Assembly: GCA_014529385.2 (NCBI GenBank)
Contig: CM043960.1
Coordinates: 32,229,396-32,293,395, forward strand
Length of the DNA stretch: 64,000 nucleotides
Origin: Adiantum capillus-veneris
Taxonomy: Eukaryota > Streptophyta > Polypodiopsida > Polypodiales > Pteridaceae
Direction of reading: 5' to 3'
Shown here: piece by piece, positions 35,121-46,990 of the stretch
How positions within the stretch are numbered: position 1 is the stretch's first letter
Layout of the letters: every line of letters starts with the position of its first letter
Notes under the pieces: generated by a model
The model's input: only the letters and a program-made list of their open reading frames with translations
Database searches by the model: none
Told to the model about the DNA's origin: nothing
Program-made: the position numbers and the translations under genes

Positions 35121-37480
35121 TTCCCCCCTTCCTAGTCTTTGCATGCCCTTATGAAAAATTGTCCTTGTCTGCTTGTCAGTGTCTCTTCTTTGCTTTGGCA
35201 ACTGATGGACGGATTTCATGTAGCTTTCTTTATTAGTCCAGTGCTCGCTTCTCGAGTGTATGAATGAGCAACTTGAGCTTTTTTCCTTTGGCTTCAATTT
35301 CCACCTTTGCTGTCAATTCTTTGAAATGGTTGTTACTTAATGTGCTCTAATAGGCAATGTGTCAATCATGCATATTCTTTGTCATGGGGTTGAAAATAGA
35401 TGAATCAACTTTGAAGAACCCGGTCATGAATGCATCTTCAAATGTTTTCATTTAGTGAGAGGGTAGACGCGGGCATACAACCCCATGATGATGTTTTGGC
35501 TCGGAATCTCTGTCTCTAGATTCCAATATAGACCTCTTCTCCCCTCTAAAAATACTTGCCAAGGATGCTCTGCCGCTTCGATATCTTCAAATGCTGTGAT
35601 GCAAGTAATGATCATCTTAGAAATCTTCACTAGCATTTGGCAAACTAGGTCAAGGACATCCTTCATTTGATTGACAACTTCTCGTAGAGTGTTGAGCATA
35701 TACTTTTTTTATAGAGGGTAGTTCCCTACTGGCTTTGTGAGAACGGGGTAATTCAACACTACTGGCCTTTTATGTTGCCATAAGTAGAAGCTATCATAGG
35801 ATCGCCTTTGATTGATAGGACAATACGTTGGGTTGATCCTGAGATGTTGTGGTGCATTTTTGTAGTATGCCTCATCTGTTGGGCACTTCTCAAACCACTT
35901 CCTTCTCTAGAGAGGATGGTTGTCGAGGATCATTTGAACTTGATTTGTTGTAACAAGAACTTCCCTGTAATCCCCCTTGTGGTTTGGCTCAAGGCTAGAC
36001 ATCATCTTCTTTTTCCATAGGAGAGACTCTTGTATCATCAATGGCAGGGATATCATTTTGTGCCCATGGTTTTTGACAGCCTCATTTGGTGTGCTCATAA
36101 GAAGTGCAACCAATTTAGTACTTTGAGTTCATATTGCATATCCGCTTTGTGTGATGGGTCACGCACTTCTGAGATCCACTTCTGAATTTTTTCTCTAGCA
36201 TCTGTTTCTAGTGTTTCTTCAAAGTCATGCAACCCTACCTCAGTAGACGTGCTAGGGAATTCTTCAAGGGGAGGGTCCATGCTTATGTGATCCATACCCA
36301 TTGTTCGAGGAACTTTTATTGATGTTTGATGAGCCTTTACAACACTAATGGCTAGATATTTCTATTGTAGGTCCAGGGCATGCGCTACGCTTTGTGTTGT
36401 CAGCTCCTCTTTTGCTTTAGCTAACTGTTCTCTCAAAAGTTTGATCTCATCATCTTTTTGGCTTTGAATGGCCTTGTGTCTAGTAGTCAGGACCTGTCTG
36501 TCATATTTCTCCTGAGCTAGAGCCTCCTTGAGATCTTTGAGCTCTTAGACAATTGAGGCCAATGTTGATGAGGTAGAAGCAGGAGTTGGGGTGTCTTGTA
36601 TCGCCAAGAGCTGAGAGAGTGTTGTTTTTACCACCCCATAAGATTCTCCAAGATTTACATTGTTCTGCCGTTCTTTTTCAAGCTCGTTCTCGAACCATTG
36701 CTCAACTTGTAGATTTGTGAAGGCTTGAGCTTCTTGGTAGCTCTCTTTTGTAATTCTGACTAGAGGTCAAGCTGTACTCTTTGTAATTCTTCAATTCTGT
36801 TTTATAGTTGGCAACTCACCTCAATTGCTTGTGCTGCTTCTACTTTAGTGTCCTCTAACTCCAATACTCTTAAGTTATGGAGGGCTCTTTGACATTGAAA
36901 TTGAAGTTTTATATGTTCCAAATGCTCATCAATGTCAAAGCTGCTCACCAACCACTTGCCTTCTTCTATAATTTCTTGAGAGTGGGTAGACACCCTCCGT
37001 CTCTCTTCCACGGCCTTTGACTGGCTCCTCATAATACATAAAAGGTGGAATCATTGGATGAGTTATGAGCGGTTCTGTCGGTTGCGCATAACACACAATT
37101 GCTGGATTTTCATGAGCTAGACGGTTGTTGCCCAATACTCGTTGCGGTTTGTCCCCTCCCCTTATTGCATTGTTTGGTCCAATCTGATACCTTAGAGACG
37201 ATGGAAATTTTTACGTTGCCAATGGTCTATACTACCTTTCCCTCACGCGGTTTTTGTTTAGAAACACTTACTAGTGGCATGGTTCATGTATTTCTGCTCT
37301 ATGGCACACCACTTCAACACTCTTGGATCATTGACTACTTGTGGCTTCTACGGCCTCATGTTAGGATTTTGCCGGTAGGTCTGATTTATTTGGTAGACCA
37401 CTTCCTCAACCAACCGGTCCATGTTTTGTTTGTTTGAAGCAAGAGCACCGCGTTTTGCAGTAGATTCACTGATGGTAGAA
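35121..37480 (-). pseudogene. Tat/Athila-like 3' internal region with extra ORF remnants
   Basis: GGAAGGGGGGAA (35132-35121) is the polypurine tract before the LTR. Upstream, minus-strand ORF pieces encode helical and coiled-coil segments (37,032-36,802; 36,301-36,095) and a block at 35,699-35,448 with IITCITAFEDIEAAEHPW and GLYARVYPL. That block is clearly related to 62,917-62,573. Around 37,437-37,100 a broken gag-like stretch reads VLKWCAIEQKYMNHAT. Function of the 3' ORF unknown. Confidence 0.55.
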
Positions 37481-37483
37481 TAG

Positions 37484-40400
37484 GGTTTAGGGTTATGAGT
37501 CCTTATTGTTTCTTGTAGAATGACTGGTCAATGTTAGTTCCTGGTTAGTGTCTGGGTGCCCAACACTTAGGTGTGGCACATTGGGCTTTACCACCCCAAC
37601 AACCTCCCACTTAAAGGACAATGTGCATTTAAGCTAGGGTGACAATGTATATATACATACAATACAGGTAGACAATGACCATGATCATCTACCCAATTCC
37701 CATGAGTGCCCGACAATGTGCAAACAGCTCTAAAGGTAAGCCCTTTGTTAGAAGATCAACAAGATTCTCACTAGTGTGAATCTTGGCAAGCTGCAATCGC
37801 TTGTTCTCAAGCACCTCACGAATGAAGTGATACTTCACATCCACATGCTTTGTCTTTGCATGAAGCACTAGATTCTTTGCCAATTGTATAGCACTTTGGC
37901 TATCACAATGTAACACAGGCATCTCAACATTGATTCCCAAGTCTCCCACTAGCCAACCAAGCCATAAAGATTCCTTGCAAGCTTATGAAGTTGCAACATA
38001 TTCAGCTTATGTAGTAGACAAGGTAATGCAATCTTGCATCCATGAAACTGCACCTCTAGTGAAATAAAAAACATAGCCTGAAGTGGACCTTCTCTTGCCC
38101 AAGTCTCTAGCATAATCTGCATCTGTGTAGCCCATTACACATGCTTCTTTTTGTCCAAAGAAAATTCACATGTCTTTTGTACTATTCAAATAGCACATAA
38201 CCCCTTTCACTACCTCCCAATGTTTCTTGCTTGGATTTGACATATATCGGCTAACAACTCCCACTACAAAAGCAATATCAAGACGTGTAACAATCATAGC
38301 ATACATCAAACTCCCAACTATAGATGAATAAGGCACTTGTGCCATTTCAGCCTTTTCCTCTTTAGACTTAGGGAAATCAATTCTACAAAGTTTCACATAT
38401 GGAGGCAATGGAGTAGTCAATGACTTTCCCCTTTCCATATTGAAATGCTTGAGCACTTTAGTAATGTACTTACATTAAGACAAATAGACCAATTTCTTGC
38501 ATCTATCTCGCCTAATGCGCATGCCAAGGATATGGCTTGCTTCACCCATGTCTTTCATTTCAAAGTTCGCATGGAACTTTGACTTCAAGGCTAAAATCTC
38601 ATCCTTGCATTTCCCAACAATTAACATATCATCCCCATAAAGGTCCAAAATCAGCAAACTACCATCTTTAGCTAGCTTAGTGTAGAGGCAATGTTCCATA
38701 TCGCTATGTTTGTAGCCTTGAGAGAGCATGAACAAGTAGAATTTACAATACCACTCCCTTGATGATTGTTTTAGACCATAAAGAGTCTTTTCTAACTGAC
38801 ACACCAAGTTTTCATTTCCCTTCTCAACAAAACCTTCTGGCTGCTGCATGTACACTTCTTCTTGAAGATCAGTATGCAAGAACGCCATCTTGACATCCAT
38901 CTGGTCAAGTTCCATGTCTTCTTTAGCAACCAATGCAAGTACACACCACAGAGTAGTCATATTGACAAAAGGAGAAAAGATCTCATCAAAGTCAATACCT
39001 TGCTATTGCTTAAATCCTTTAGCAAAAGCTGTGCCTTGTACTTGGGTTTCTTATCATGAGATATAAATTTTTGCTTATACATCCATTGCATGGTAATTCC
39101 TTTTTACCTTTAGGCAATCAAACCAACTTCCAAGTTTGATTCTTATGCAGTGAGTCCATTTCCGATTGCATAGCTTTTTCCCACTTTGCCTTGTCTTATA
39201 AGTGGAAGGCTCTCCGCAATTTGTCAACATAAATGTAGTACAATGAGGGAGTAAATTGATCAAGAGGCCTTGAAACTCTTACAGACCTTCTAATAACTAG
39301 TTGAGCCTGTTGTCCCTCAGCAACATCTTGTACTACAGGAGGATTTTGGCCTTGTTGTCTGACATTAGGCACTTCAGCCCTATTGTGAACAATGCCATCT
39401 TCTTGGAAGATAATTCTCATGACCTCCACTATATGCATAGGCTTCTTATGAATCTTTTCTTCATTGAAGTACACTCATTGCTGCAAACAATATTTTTAGC
39501 TTCAGGATGATCCCATAGCCAAAATCCCATCTCTCCAAGATTGCGATGGCCCATTTTTGAGACTTAGGTGCCAACTTGGTCCGAAACTCCTTTGGAGCAT
39601 GGCAATAGGCTTCATAGTCAAAGACTTTAAGATGCTTATAAGAAGGTGGCTTCCCAGACCAAAGCTCTTTAGGTACCTTCTCATCTAAAGCCTTGTTAGG
39701 AGATCTATTAATGAGATGGAGACCCATTGATAACGCTTCTGCCCAAAATCCATTAGGCAACTCTGCATTAGAAAACATGTTATGCAACTTCTCTTGTATG
39801 GTACGGTTCATCCTCTCAACAACACCATTTTGTGGAGGGTTATATGGAGCAGTCAAATCTCTTTTGATGCCTTTGGAATCACAAAAATTTTGAAAGGCTT
39901 TAGTGACATACTCACCACCATTTTCTGACCTTAAGCACTTGACTTTCTTGCCATACTAGTTCTCCACTAATGCCACAAAATTCTAAAATTTTGAAAGAAC
40001 TTCATTCTTCTTCTTGAGAGGATATACCCACACTTTCCTTGAGAAGTCATTGATGAATGTAACAAAGTACAATGAACTTCCCATGGATACGTTAGGCATA
40101 GGCCCACACACATCACTATGCACTAACTCTAATGGCTCACTTTTCCAAGTGCTTCCCCTTTTGTGTGGTGACTGTGTTTGTTTACCATAAAACAATGCTC
40201 ACAAACTAAAAATTTTGAGAAATTGAAGCCAAGAACATAACCAAAATGAGACAAGATTTTCATTCCCTTTTGAGACATATGTCCTCATCGGTGATGCCAC
40301 AAAGAAACACTTGGCTACTCGGTTACACAAATTACATGGTTTTTAACATTGGATACATGAAGCATGTACAAAGTCCCAGACTTTGAACCATGTGCTACCA

Positions 40401-42772
40401 CTAAAGAACCTTTGGTGATTTTCATGAACTATCACCAAATGTGCAGTAATATCCAGTGTCATCCCATTTTTCTGTACTATCAAGCTTTTGGTAAGCTTCA
40501 GCACATGTCTCACATTCTTGAGCATGAATGAAGAACCATTATGAAATTTTAGCTACACGTCACTGATACCAACTAAGTCGCAAGCAAAATCATTGCCAAG
40601 ACGAACACGACCTTTACGGGCTGCATCATATGTACTGAGCCACTCCCTATGAGGAGTCACACGACACAATGCACCTGAGTCAAGAACCCAATCCTGTAAA
40701 GCATAGTCAGCAGTGGAAACCAAGAATGTTGAATCTTCAACAAAAACATTGTTGATCTCTTCAATATTTATGCTGCTTTCTTTAATCTTTCCTTCTTCCT
40801 GCTTCTTGTCTTTACCTTTCTCTTGTTTCCACTTTTGACATTCTTTCTTCATATGACCCTTTTTGTGACAGTGATAGCACTCAATGTCTTTTTGGCCACG
40901 TGCTTTGCTACAAGATTTTTATCTCTAACTTTGCTTGTCCTTTTCCTATGATCAAGCACGAACAATGAGAGCATCGCTAGTACCACGAGAAGCATCAAGA
41001 TTCTTCATGCTAACCTCTTCAGTAAGCAAATTTCCCTCAACATCAACACATGTTAAACCATCAAGAGGTGCCGAGTTACTTATGGCTATGCAAAAAGTAT
41101 CCCAACTTTTTGGCAACGTAACTAGCAAGAACATTTGCTTTGACCAAATCATCAAAATTGACTCCCTGCGCAGAAAACTGACTGAAAATGGTGTTGAACT
41201 CATTGAGATGGTTGAACATGGGTGTGCCCTCATCCATCTTCAAATCAACTAACTTTTTTAGCCAATAAACTTGTGACGATGCGCTTTGCTTCTCATACAG
41301 GTCACATAACTTCTTCCACAGCTCAGTGCTAGTCTTTTCCTTGTTCACCATTGAAGTACACATTATTTGACAAAGTCAGCGTGATGGTGGACCTAGAAAG
41401 CTCATCCAAATCCTGCCAATCATACTCATCCATATCCTCAAGCTTTATCCCCTTCATCTTTATTGGCTAGATCTGCTTCTTATGTACTAAGACATTGTAA
41501 AATTGTTCCTTCCAAAATGGTAAGTTAGTGCCATCTAACTTCTCAATGTTGAACAAAAAGTTCTCCAATGATGAAGCCGTCACTTGACAAGGAACAAAAT
41601 TTGTAGATCCACTGCACTAAACAAGATGATAGAAAACTTGAAATTTTTTGGCAGAGTCTCCCCTACAAAACCGACTTATGAACCCAAAACAAATGTATAC
41701 AATGACTGAAATGTTGATTCAAGTGGCTAAAGTGGCAAGATAGAATCTCAAGAAACTATCATTGTCACTGTCTCCAACTCTAGAAGAGTGTCCCTGACCA
41801 AATAAACATTGTCAAATGAATATGCATAAAGATAGCAGCAATGCCAACAACAATACATCCTATGTTGATGCCAAAACTATGGGGATGTCGGGGGCTCACC
41901 CCAAAACTTGTATCACCAAAAGGATCTCCACATTTGAGAATTCCCCATCTCAATAAAACCTTACCACGACCCAACAATAGGCTTTGCATGTTTCCATCAC
42001 AATACATAGACCGCATAAGATCTTACATTAGCCACAAAAACCCTTTCTGTAATCGCTGCAGCGGTTTGTTTGATTTAACAGACCCTCAAGATCTTACATC
42101 AAAAATGCATGTGACAAAGATTGCAGAAAGAATTTGCAATGAAAACTTGTACCATGTCTGAACTGAATATCTTTCAAACCATCGAGAATTTGCAGAAACT
42201 TCCTTTTGCAAAGTTGTAAATCTAAAAAAACCGGTTGGGGTGCTTGGTAATGGGCATGAAATGAGCTATTTCTACATGTCAAAATAGATCTGTAAAAATC
42301 TACAGCTGTGTATCATAGACCTGTAGGCAGTCTACCAAACGTACAACAAAACCTGTGCTGAATTTGGAAAAACTTTCAAGTGGAAATTTGTAGACCACAA
42401 CGTTTTTAGTATGGTCAATGGGAACCAAGCTGAAAATTGACCGTTATCTCAGTCAAAATTTTGCTGCAAAATAGTGCAAAAACATTTTGAGCTTCACCTA
42501 ATCTCCGCCATAACGTCATCGTGCTCTTTGTGATTGCCATGTGCTCTGATACTGATTGAAGTGCGTGAGTGAGAGCGTGTGTGTATGTGTGCAACAATGG
42601 AGAACAGAGAAGAAGAGAGGAGACATAGGTTTGGGTCGACTCCAAACACAATAGTGTTTAGAGTTATGAGTCCTTATTATTTTATGTAGAATGAATGGTC
42701 AGTGTTAGTTCCCGATAAGTGTCCGGCTGTCCAACACTTAGGCGTGGCACATTGGGCTTTACCACCCCAACA
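37484..42772 (-). mobile_element. Degenerate Ty1/copia, same family as the intact copy
   Basis: 5' LTR at about 42,556-42,772 and a 3' LTR piece at 37,484-37,601 share the outer 118 bp. Primer site (minus strand TATCAGAGC) near 42,543-42,551 and polypurine tract AAGTGGGAGG at 37612-37603. The 3' LTR lacks its last 100 bp, so the element was truncated after insertion and no target duplication remains. The outer LTR edge at 42,772 directly abuts CACTA sequence. Confidence 0.8.
37684..41632 (-). pseudogene. Copia gag-pol, multiply disrupted
   Basis: From 41,632: gag (EKLDGTNLPFW, VYWLKKLVDLKMDEGT), zinc knuckle near 40,870, protease WVLDSGALCR near 40,680, integrase (LVHSDVCGPM near 40,130; NPPQNGVVERMNRT near 39,830), reverse transcriptase (LDQMDVKMAFLH) with YGDD at 38,639-38,628 in place of YVDD, and RNase H to MGIG near 37,690. 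It aligns along its length with the intact copy at 55.8-59.8 kb but has stops and shifts in every domain. Confidence 0.8.
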
Positions 42773-42789
42773 ATGAGTATGTGCAGGTG

Positions 42790-44180
42790 CGAGGACAAGA
42801 AATGGAGGGAAGCTATTTTCATATTGAGCAAGTTAGTAAGATACATCATATCTCTATTCCATGAAATTGTTCTATCTACACTAGATCCTCAACATGTACT
42901 TAGTGTACTCTTGTAGGTTATCTTGTAGATTTTTTAACTCCAAAGAAATAGAAATAGATGCAATCCCTAGAGCTCAAAAGCTTGCCATGAAAATAGTTTG
43001 TGCCATTGAGGATGAATTTCCTCAATTCATTCTTGTTATTCAAGCCCAACTATTGGTTCATGTGGTTGAGGAGATAGCTATATATGGAGTAGTGCATGCA
43101 CAATGGATTTTCTTAAAAAACTCTCAAACATTTTGTCCTACTACGGACCAAGCGTGAGGCATGCATAGTCGAAGGATGGATCATGCAAGAGGCATTTCTA
43201 TATATCTCGGAGTATTTGGATACTATTAATACCTCTTTGCCTTATATGTGGTCAAATGAGGAGGATGCAAAGATGACTTCTCACTTGCTAAGTGGAAAGA
43301 AAAAATTAATTGTCATGGATATGGATCTATGCTAAGTGGTCAAAATTTTTTGCAACCCAATGCAAATATTCTGATCAAGTGGGTGGACTTGTGGACAACG
43401 GCAAAGGAAACACATTTGTGAGAGAGGGAAGCATAGAAGCAAGCTCATGGAGGCAGGATGGCACCCATTGTTCTTTGACACCTTGCATGTTTTCTAGTTC
43501 TCATTAATCCCAAGTGGATCCACGAGAGAATGACTGAAGAAAAGGCACATGGAGAGGCCATTGTCCAAAAAGAATGGGGGTATGCATGAGGTTGCATGCC
43601 AAAGGCAGAATACTCATACAACATAACCATATTATAGTTTTTACTTGATTTGATATTTATAATTGATTGTATAAATTTTTCTATGATCTAGTGTCTTTCC
43701 TTTAACTCTCTATTGGTCAAAGGGTCAATACTTTTGTATATGCCATATTGATGAGCATCGAACCACCATGGATTGTGGCATCATGGGCAACTTTGACACA
43801 AATAGTGATGAGACTAGGTATTGTGAGACTATTGTAAGGATAGTGAAGGTTGATTTTAGAACTTTCCATACCTACATCTTTGAGTACAAGTGATTTGAAA
43901 ATGTGTCTAGATGGCATGAGAATGGAATCTGCATGGTGGACTCTAGTGTGCATCACATAGGGAGACATGAAAACTTAGTTTTTCCATGAAATTGTGAGCA
44001 GGTGAGTGATGACCAAGTTTATCTTTATTTGTTTGTACCCAAATACCAATTTGACTCACTTTGAACTTCTTTTCCACAAGTCATCTATATCCCATCAATC
44101 CATCAACCAAGATTTTGATTCGTAGCTCCAGTAACACCGACCATTTTTTCCTCTAATTAAGTGGAGACCATCTTTGACCC
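42790..44180 (+). mobile_element. CACTA transposase fragment, C-terminal half, with DUF4216-like region
   Basis: IVCAIEDEFPQFILVIQAQLLVHVVEEI and VVHAQWIF (42,990-43,115) fit the TNP2 stretch CxLExIFPPxFFxxMxHLxxHL and PVxYRWMYP. EAFLYISEYLD follows near 43,190. From about 43,735 the plus strand (DFRTFHTYIFEYK, ENGICMVDSS, VYLYLFVPKY) resembles the DUF4216 region found downstream in plant CACTA transposases. It begins at the position where the minus-strand half at 31.5 kb ends. Confidence 0.65.
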
Positions 44181-44205
44181 TCTCAGACCTATTACTTTGG
44201 ATAAG

Positions 44206-44207
<2 letters not shown>

Positions 44208-44243
<36 letters not shown>
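44208..44243. repeat. (GA)n microsatellite
   Basis: Pure GA repeat, about 36 bp. Confidence 0.95.
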
Positions 44244-44247
<4 letters not shown>

Positions 44248-44646
44248 ATTAAGTCCCACCGTCGATCTTAGTGAGGAGGATGACTGTCATGATAATGATG
44301 GGAGATAACAAATTCAAAGATGAGAAAGCCAACACATCTACAAATGATGATTCAATTTCTCTCTTTATTGACTTGGGGCCATGTGTTGAATTTAGATGAT
44401 GCCACTTGTAGAGATCTTTTTGAATATGATTCATAAATATTTTCTATATTTTATTCTATGAGTATTTTTTCTTGTGTCACCCTTCCCCTCTTTGTCAAGG
44501 ACCTACCTTTCCACTTGAAAGGACCTACCCGACTTTTCAATTGCCATGTCAAGCCTTTTCATTTCCCTTAGTGAATTGATTTAACTTTCTCTAACGGTCT
44601 TCACTTTTGTTTTGAAAGAATTTTTTTTTTTTGAAATGGTAGGGAA

Positions 44647-44688
<42 letters not shown>

Positions 44689-44949
44689 ATTTTATCAAAT
44701 ATGTTAATTTTATACTTTATTTTTTAATTCAATAAGAGGTGATATTTCTAAATGTAAATTCAATCATATGTATGTGATTGATTTAAATATCAAACATCTA
44801 CCACTTTTGTTTATTTTTTAACAAAAGTATGTGCCCACGATTTTTGAAAATATATTTAAAGAGAATCTATTGTAGATTCTTCAGGTTAGAAGTGGTTGTT
44901 TGTTGCATGTAAGCTTGCGAAAGAAACTGCATGCAGGGGTGCGGAGCGA
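44244..44949. other. No gene seen; contains a (CT)n tract
   Basis: AT-rich with (CT)n at about 44,650-44,687. No motif on either strand. Confidence 0.6.
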
Positions 44950-45002
44950 TCGAGGGTCTCTCTCTCTCTGTCTCTCTCCGCCGCCTCAAAGGCAATGTGG
45001 AG

Positions 45003-45067
<65 letters not shown>

Positions 45068-45095
45068 CCGCCTCAAAGGCAATGTGGAGAGGTCG

Positions 45096-45179
<84 letters not shown>

Positions 45180-45195
45180 CTGCGCGAGGCCTCAG

Positions 45196-45227
<32 letters not shown>
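44950..45227. repeat. Composite CT/minisatellite block ending in (TG)n
   Basis: A 28-bp GC-rich unit starting CCGCCGCCTCAAAGGC occurs twice, at about 44,979 and 45,065, each followed by a long pure CT tract (about 45,007-45,064 and 45,100-45,174). A (TG)n run follows at 45,198-45,227. All long Ser-Leu or Arg-Glu ORFs here are artefacts. Confidence 0.9.
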
Positions 45228-45229
<2 letters not shown>

Positions 45230-45896
45230 GCAAGGTTGTGGGAAGGAGAGCTCGCGGGCAGGGTTGTGGAGAGGAGGGATTTTAGAGGAGGGCGGGGAGA
45301 GGGGAAAGGGAGGGAATCTTCCCACTAATGAATTTATTTTTAAGCCTACTAGTATTAAGTATCATACTCTATAAACTTTTATTTTTTGTAAAATAAAAAG
45401 TAGTACCCAAATTTGGGTCGTTTTTAGTTCCAAATTGCTGCATGGTAATGATAGAGATAATAGTCGTGGATAAAGATGATGCAATAATAACACGGGTAAT
45501 AATCACGGCAGAAACAAGATTTGGAAATGTTTAAGTTACAAAAAAAAAAACCCCTCTTGCCCCCCTCTCTCTCTTTAGCCACTCTATTTTGGATTGTCTC
45601 ACTAAAATATGCAGTAAATGGTGATGGCAAACTCTTCGTCCTCTTATAATGAGCAAGTTACATAACATTTTCACTCCCTTCAATAACCATCTTTTTCCTA
45701 ATAGCGTTGCAGCCTAGTCAATAAGACATGCTATTAGTTCATTCCAATTACAGACTATTTGGAGACGAACCCTTTAATGTGCCTCCCTTGACACCAGCCA
45801 AGTGCTTTTGCACACAGTTGTTGTCACGATAGGCATATCTTCCTCGAATTGTAAAAGAAACTAGGATTGAAGAGATAGGCTCACACACACATACAA

Positions 45897-45897
<1 letters not shown>
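45228..45897. other. No gene seen
   Basis: GC-rich to about 45,315, then AT-rich with a poly-A run near 45,541. No coding signal. Confidence 0.5.

Positions 45898-45967
<70 letters not shown>
45898..45967. repeat. (AT)n followed by (GA)n
   Basis: About 45 bp of AT repeats passing directly into about 24 bp of GA. Confidence 0.95.
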
Positions 45968-46990
45968 AACACCTACCATCCACTACCACTTTTTTTCATT
46001 GTATATGAAGGATTGTCACTTACGGTTACATTGTGATTTCAAAATAGTTAAAGACAACCACTTGCGTTTTAAAAATATGGCTCTTACGTGATATTCTTAT
46101 CTTCATTCAATTGACCTTCATGGGCATGAATCTTTTGCATGGTTACTCTCTTTATTTGATGGCAAACTAGAAACGAGGTAATGGTTTTGACTTTCTCTTT
46201 GTGAAGTTTTCTTTGGCTATTGTATTATTTCTCAATAAATAGCTTTGCTCCCTTCAAGGAGGTTCCAAACCCATCCTTTATATCATGTAGTTCACCACAA
46301 GGATGTGTAGGCATGCATGACCTTGATGCCTTCATTTCAAGGAGGTTCCAAACCCATCCTTTATATCATGTAGTTCACCACAAAGATGTGTAGGCATGCC
46401 TTCATTTATTGGATAGATGCATGCATCTTTCCATTACATCTATGAATATGCTCAAGTAGTTATTTATTGTTACCTACATTGTCAATATTAAAGAATTTTA
46501 TATGAAGCAGTCTTTGTGTGGTACATCGCACATCATTTTTCATTGTAAAATTAATTTGCTTGCAATTTGAAAATTTTGGAGAATTGTCTTGTGTATGTAC
46601 GCAAGGAGCTCTTCATGGCTTGTGAACCAAAACATATGTTAAGGCATAGTTTATGTACAAAAAACAATGCTTTTAGGTAGAGCCAATAGTAAGGAATCAA
46701 TCTTCCTTTTGGGTCGTCTCGACGAAGTCCAAACCTTGAATCAAGTTGAGGTCACTTGAGGTACTAGTAGTTTCAGTAGTAGTTCTATAAACTACAATCC
46801 TTGCTCAATCTTAGAGTCATAGCAACATAGTGATAAGACCAAAAAAAAGAGAGGAGAAATACTTTAAGAAACCCCAAGTTTCTCTACTACTTTGGTGTAC
46901 ATGCTTAGTCGTGTGAGAATCAATGCCAGCCAACATCATAACCTTCACTTGTTGGTGGTTGCAAACCTTTCCCTTGAATCACAATTGCAA
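45968..46990. other. No gene; tandem duplication of about 80 bp
   Basis: 46,256-46,316 and 46,336-46,396 are near-identical (AAGGAGGTTCCAAACCCATC through GTGTAGGCATGC, one G/A difference seen). The rest is unrecognised. Confidence 0.6.

Noticed and set aside
44867-45328. ORFs of 98-152 residues rich in Ser-Leu or Arg-Glu
   Set aside because: Produced by CT/GA repeats, which are open in all frames; no conserved domain.
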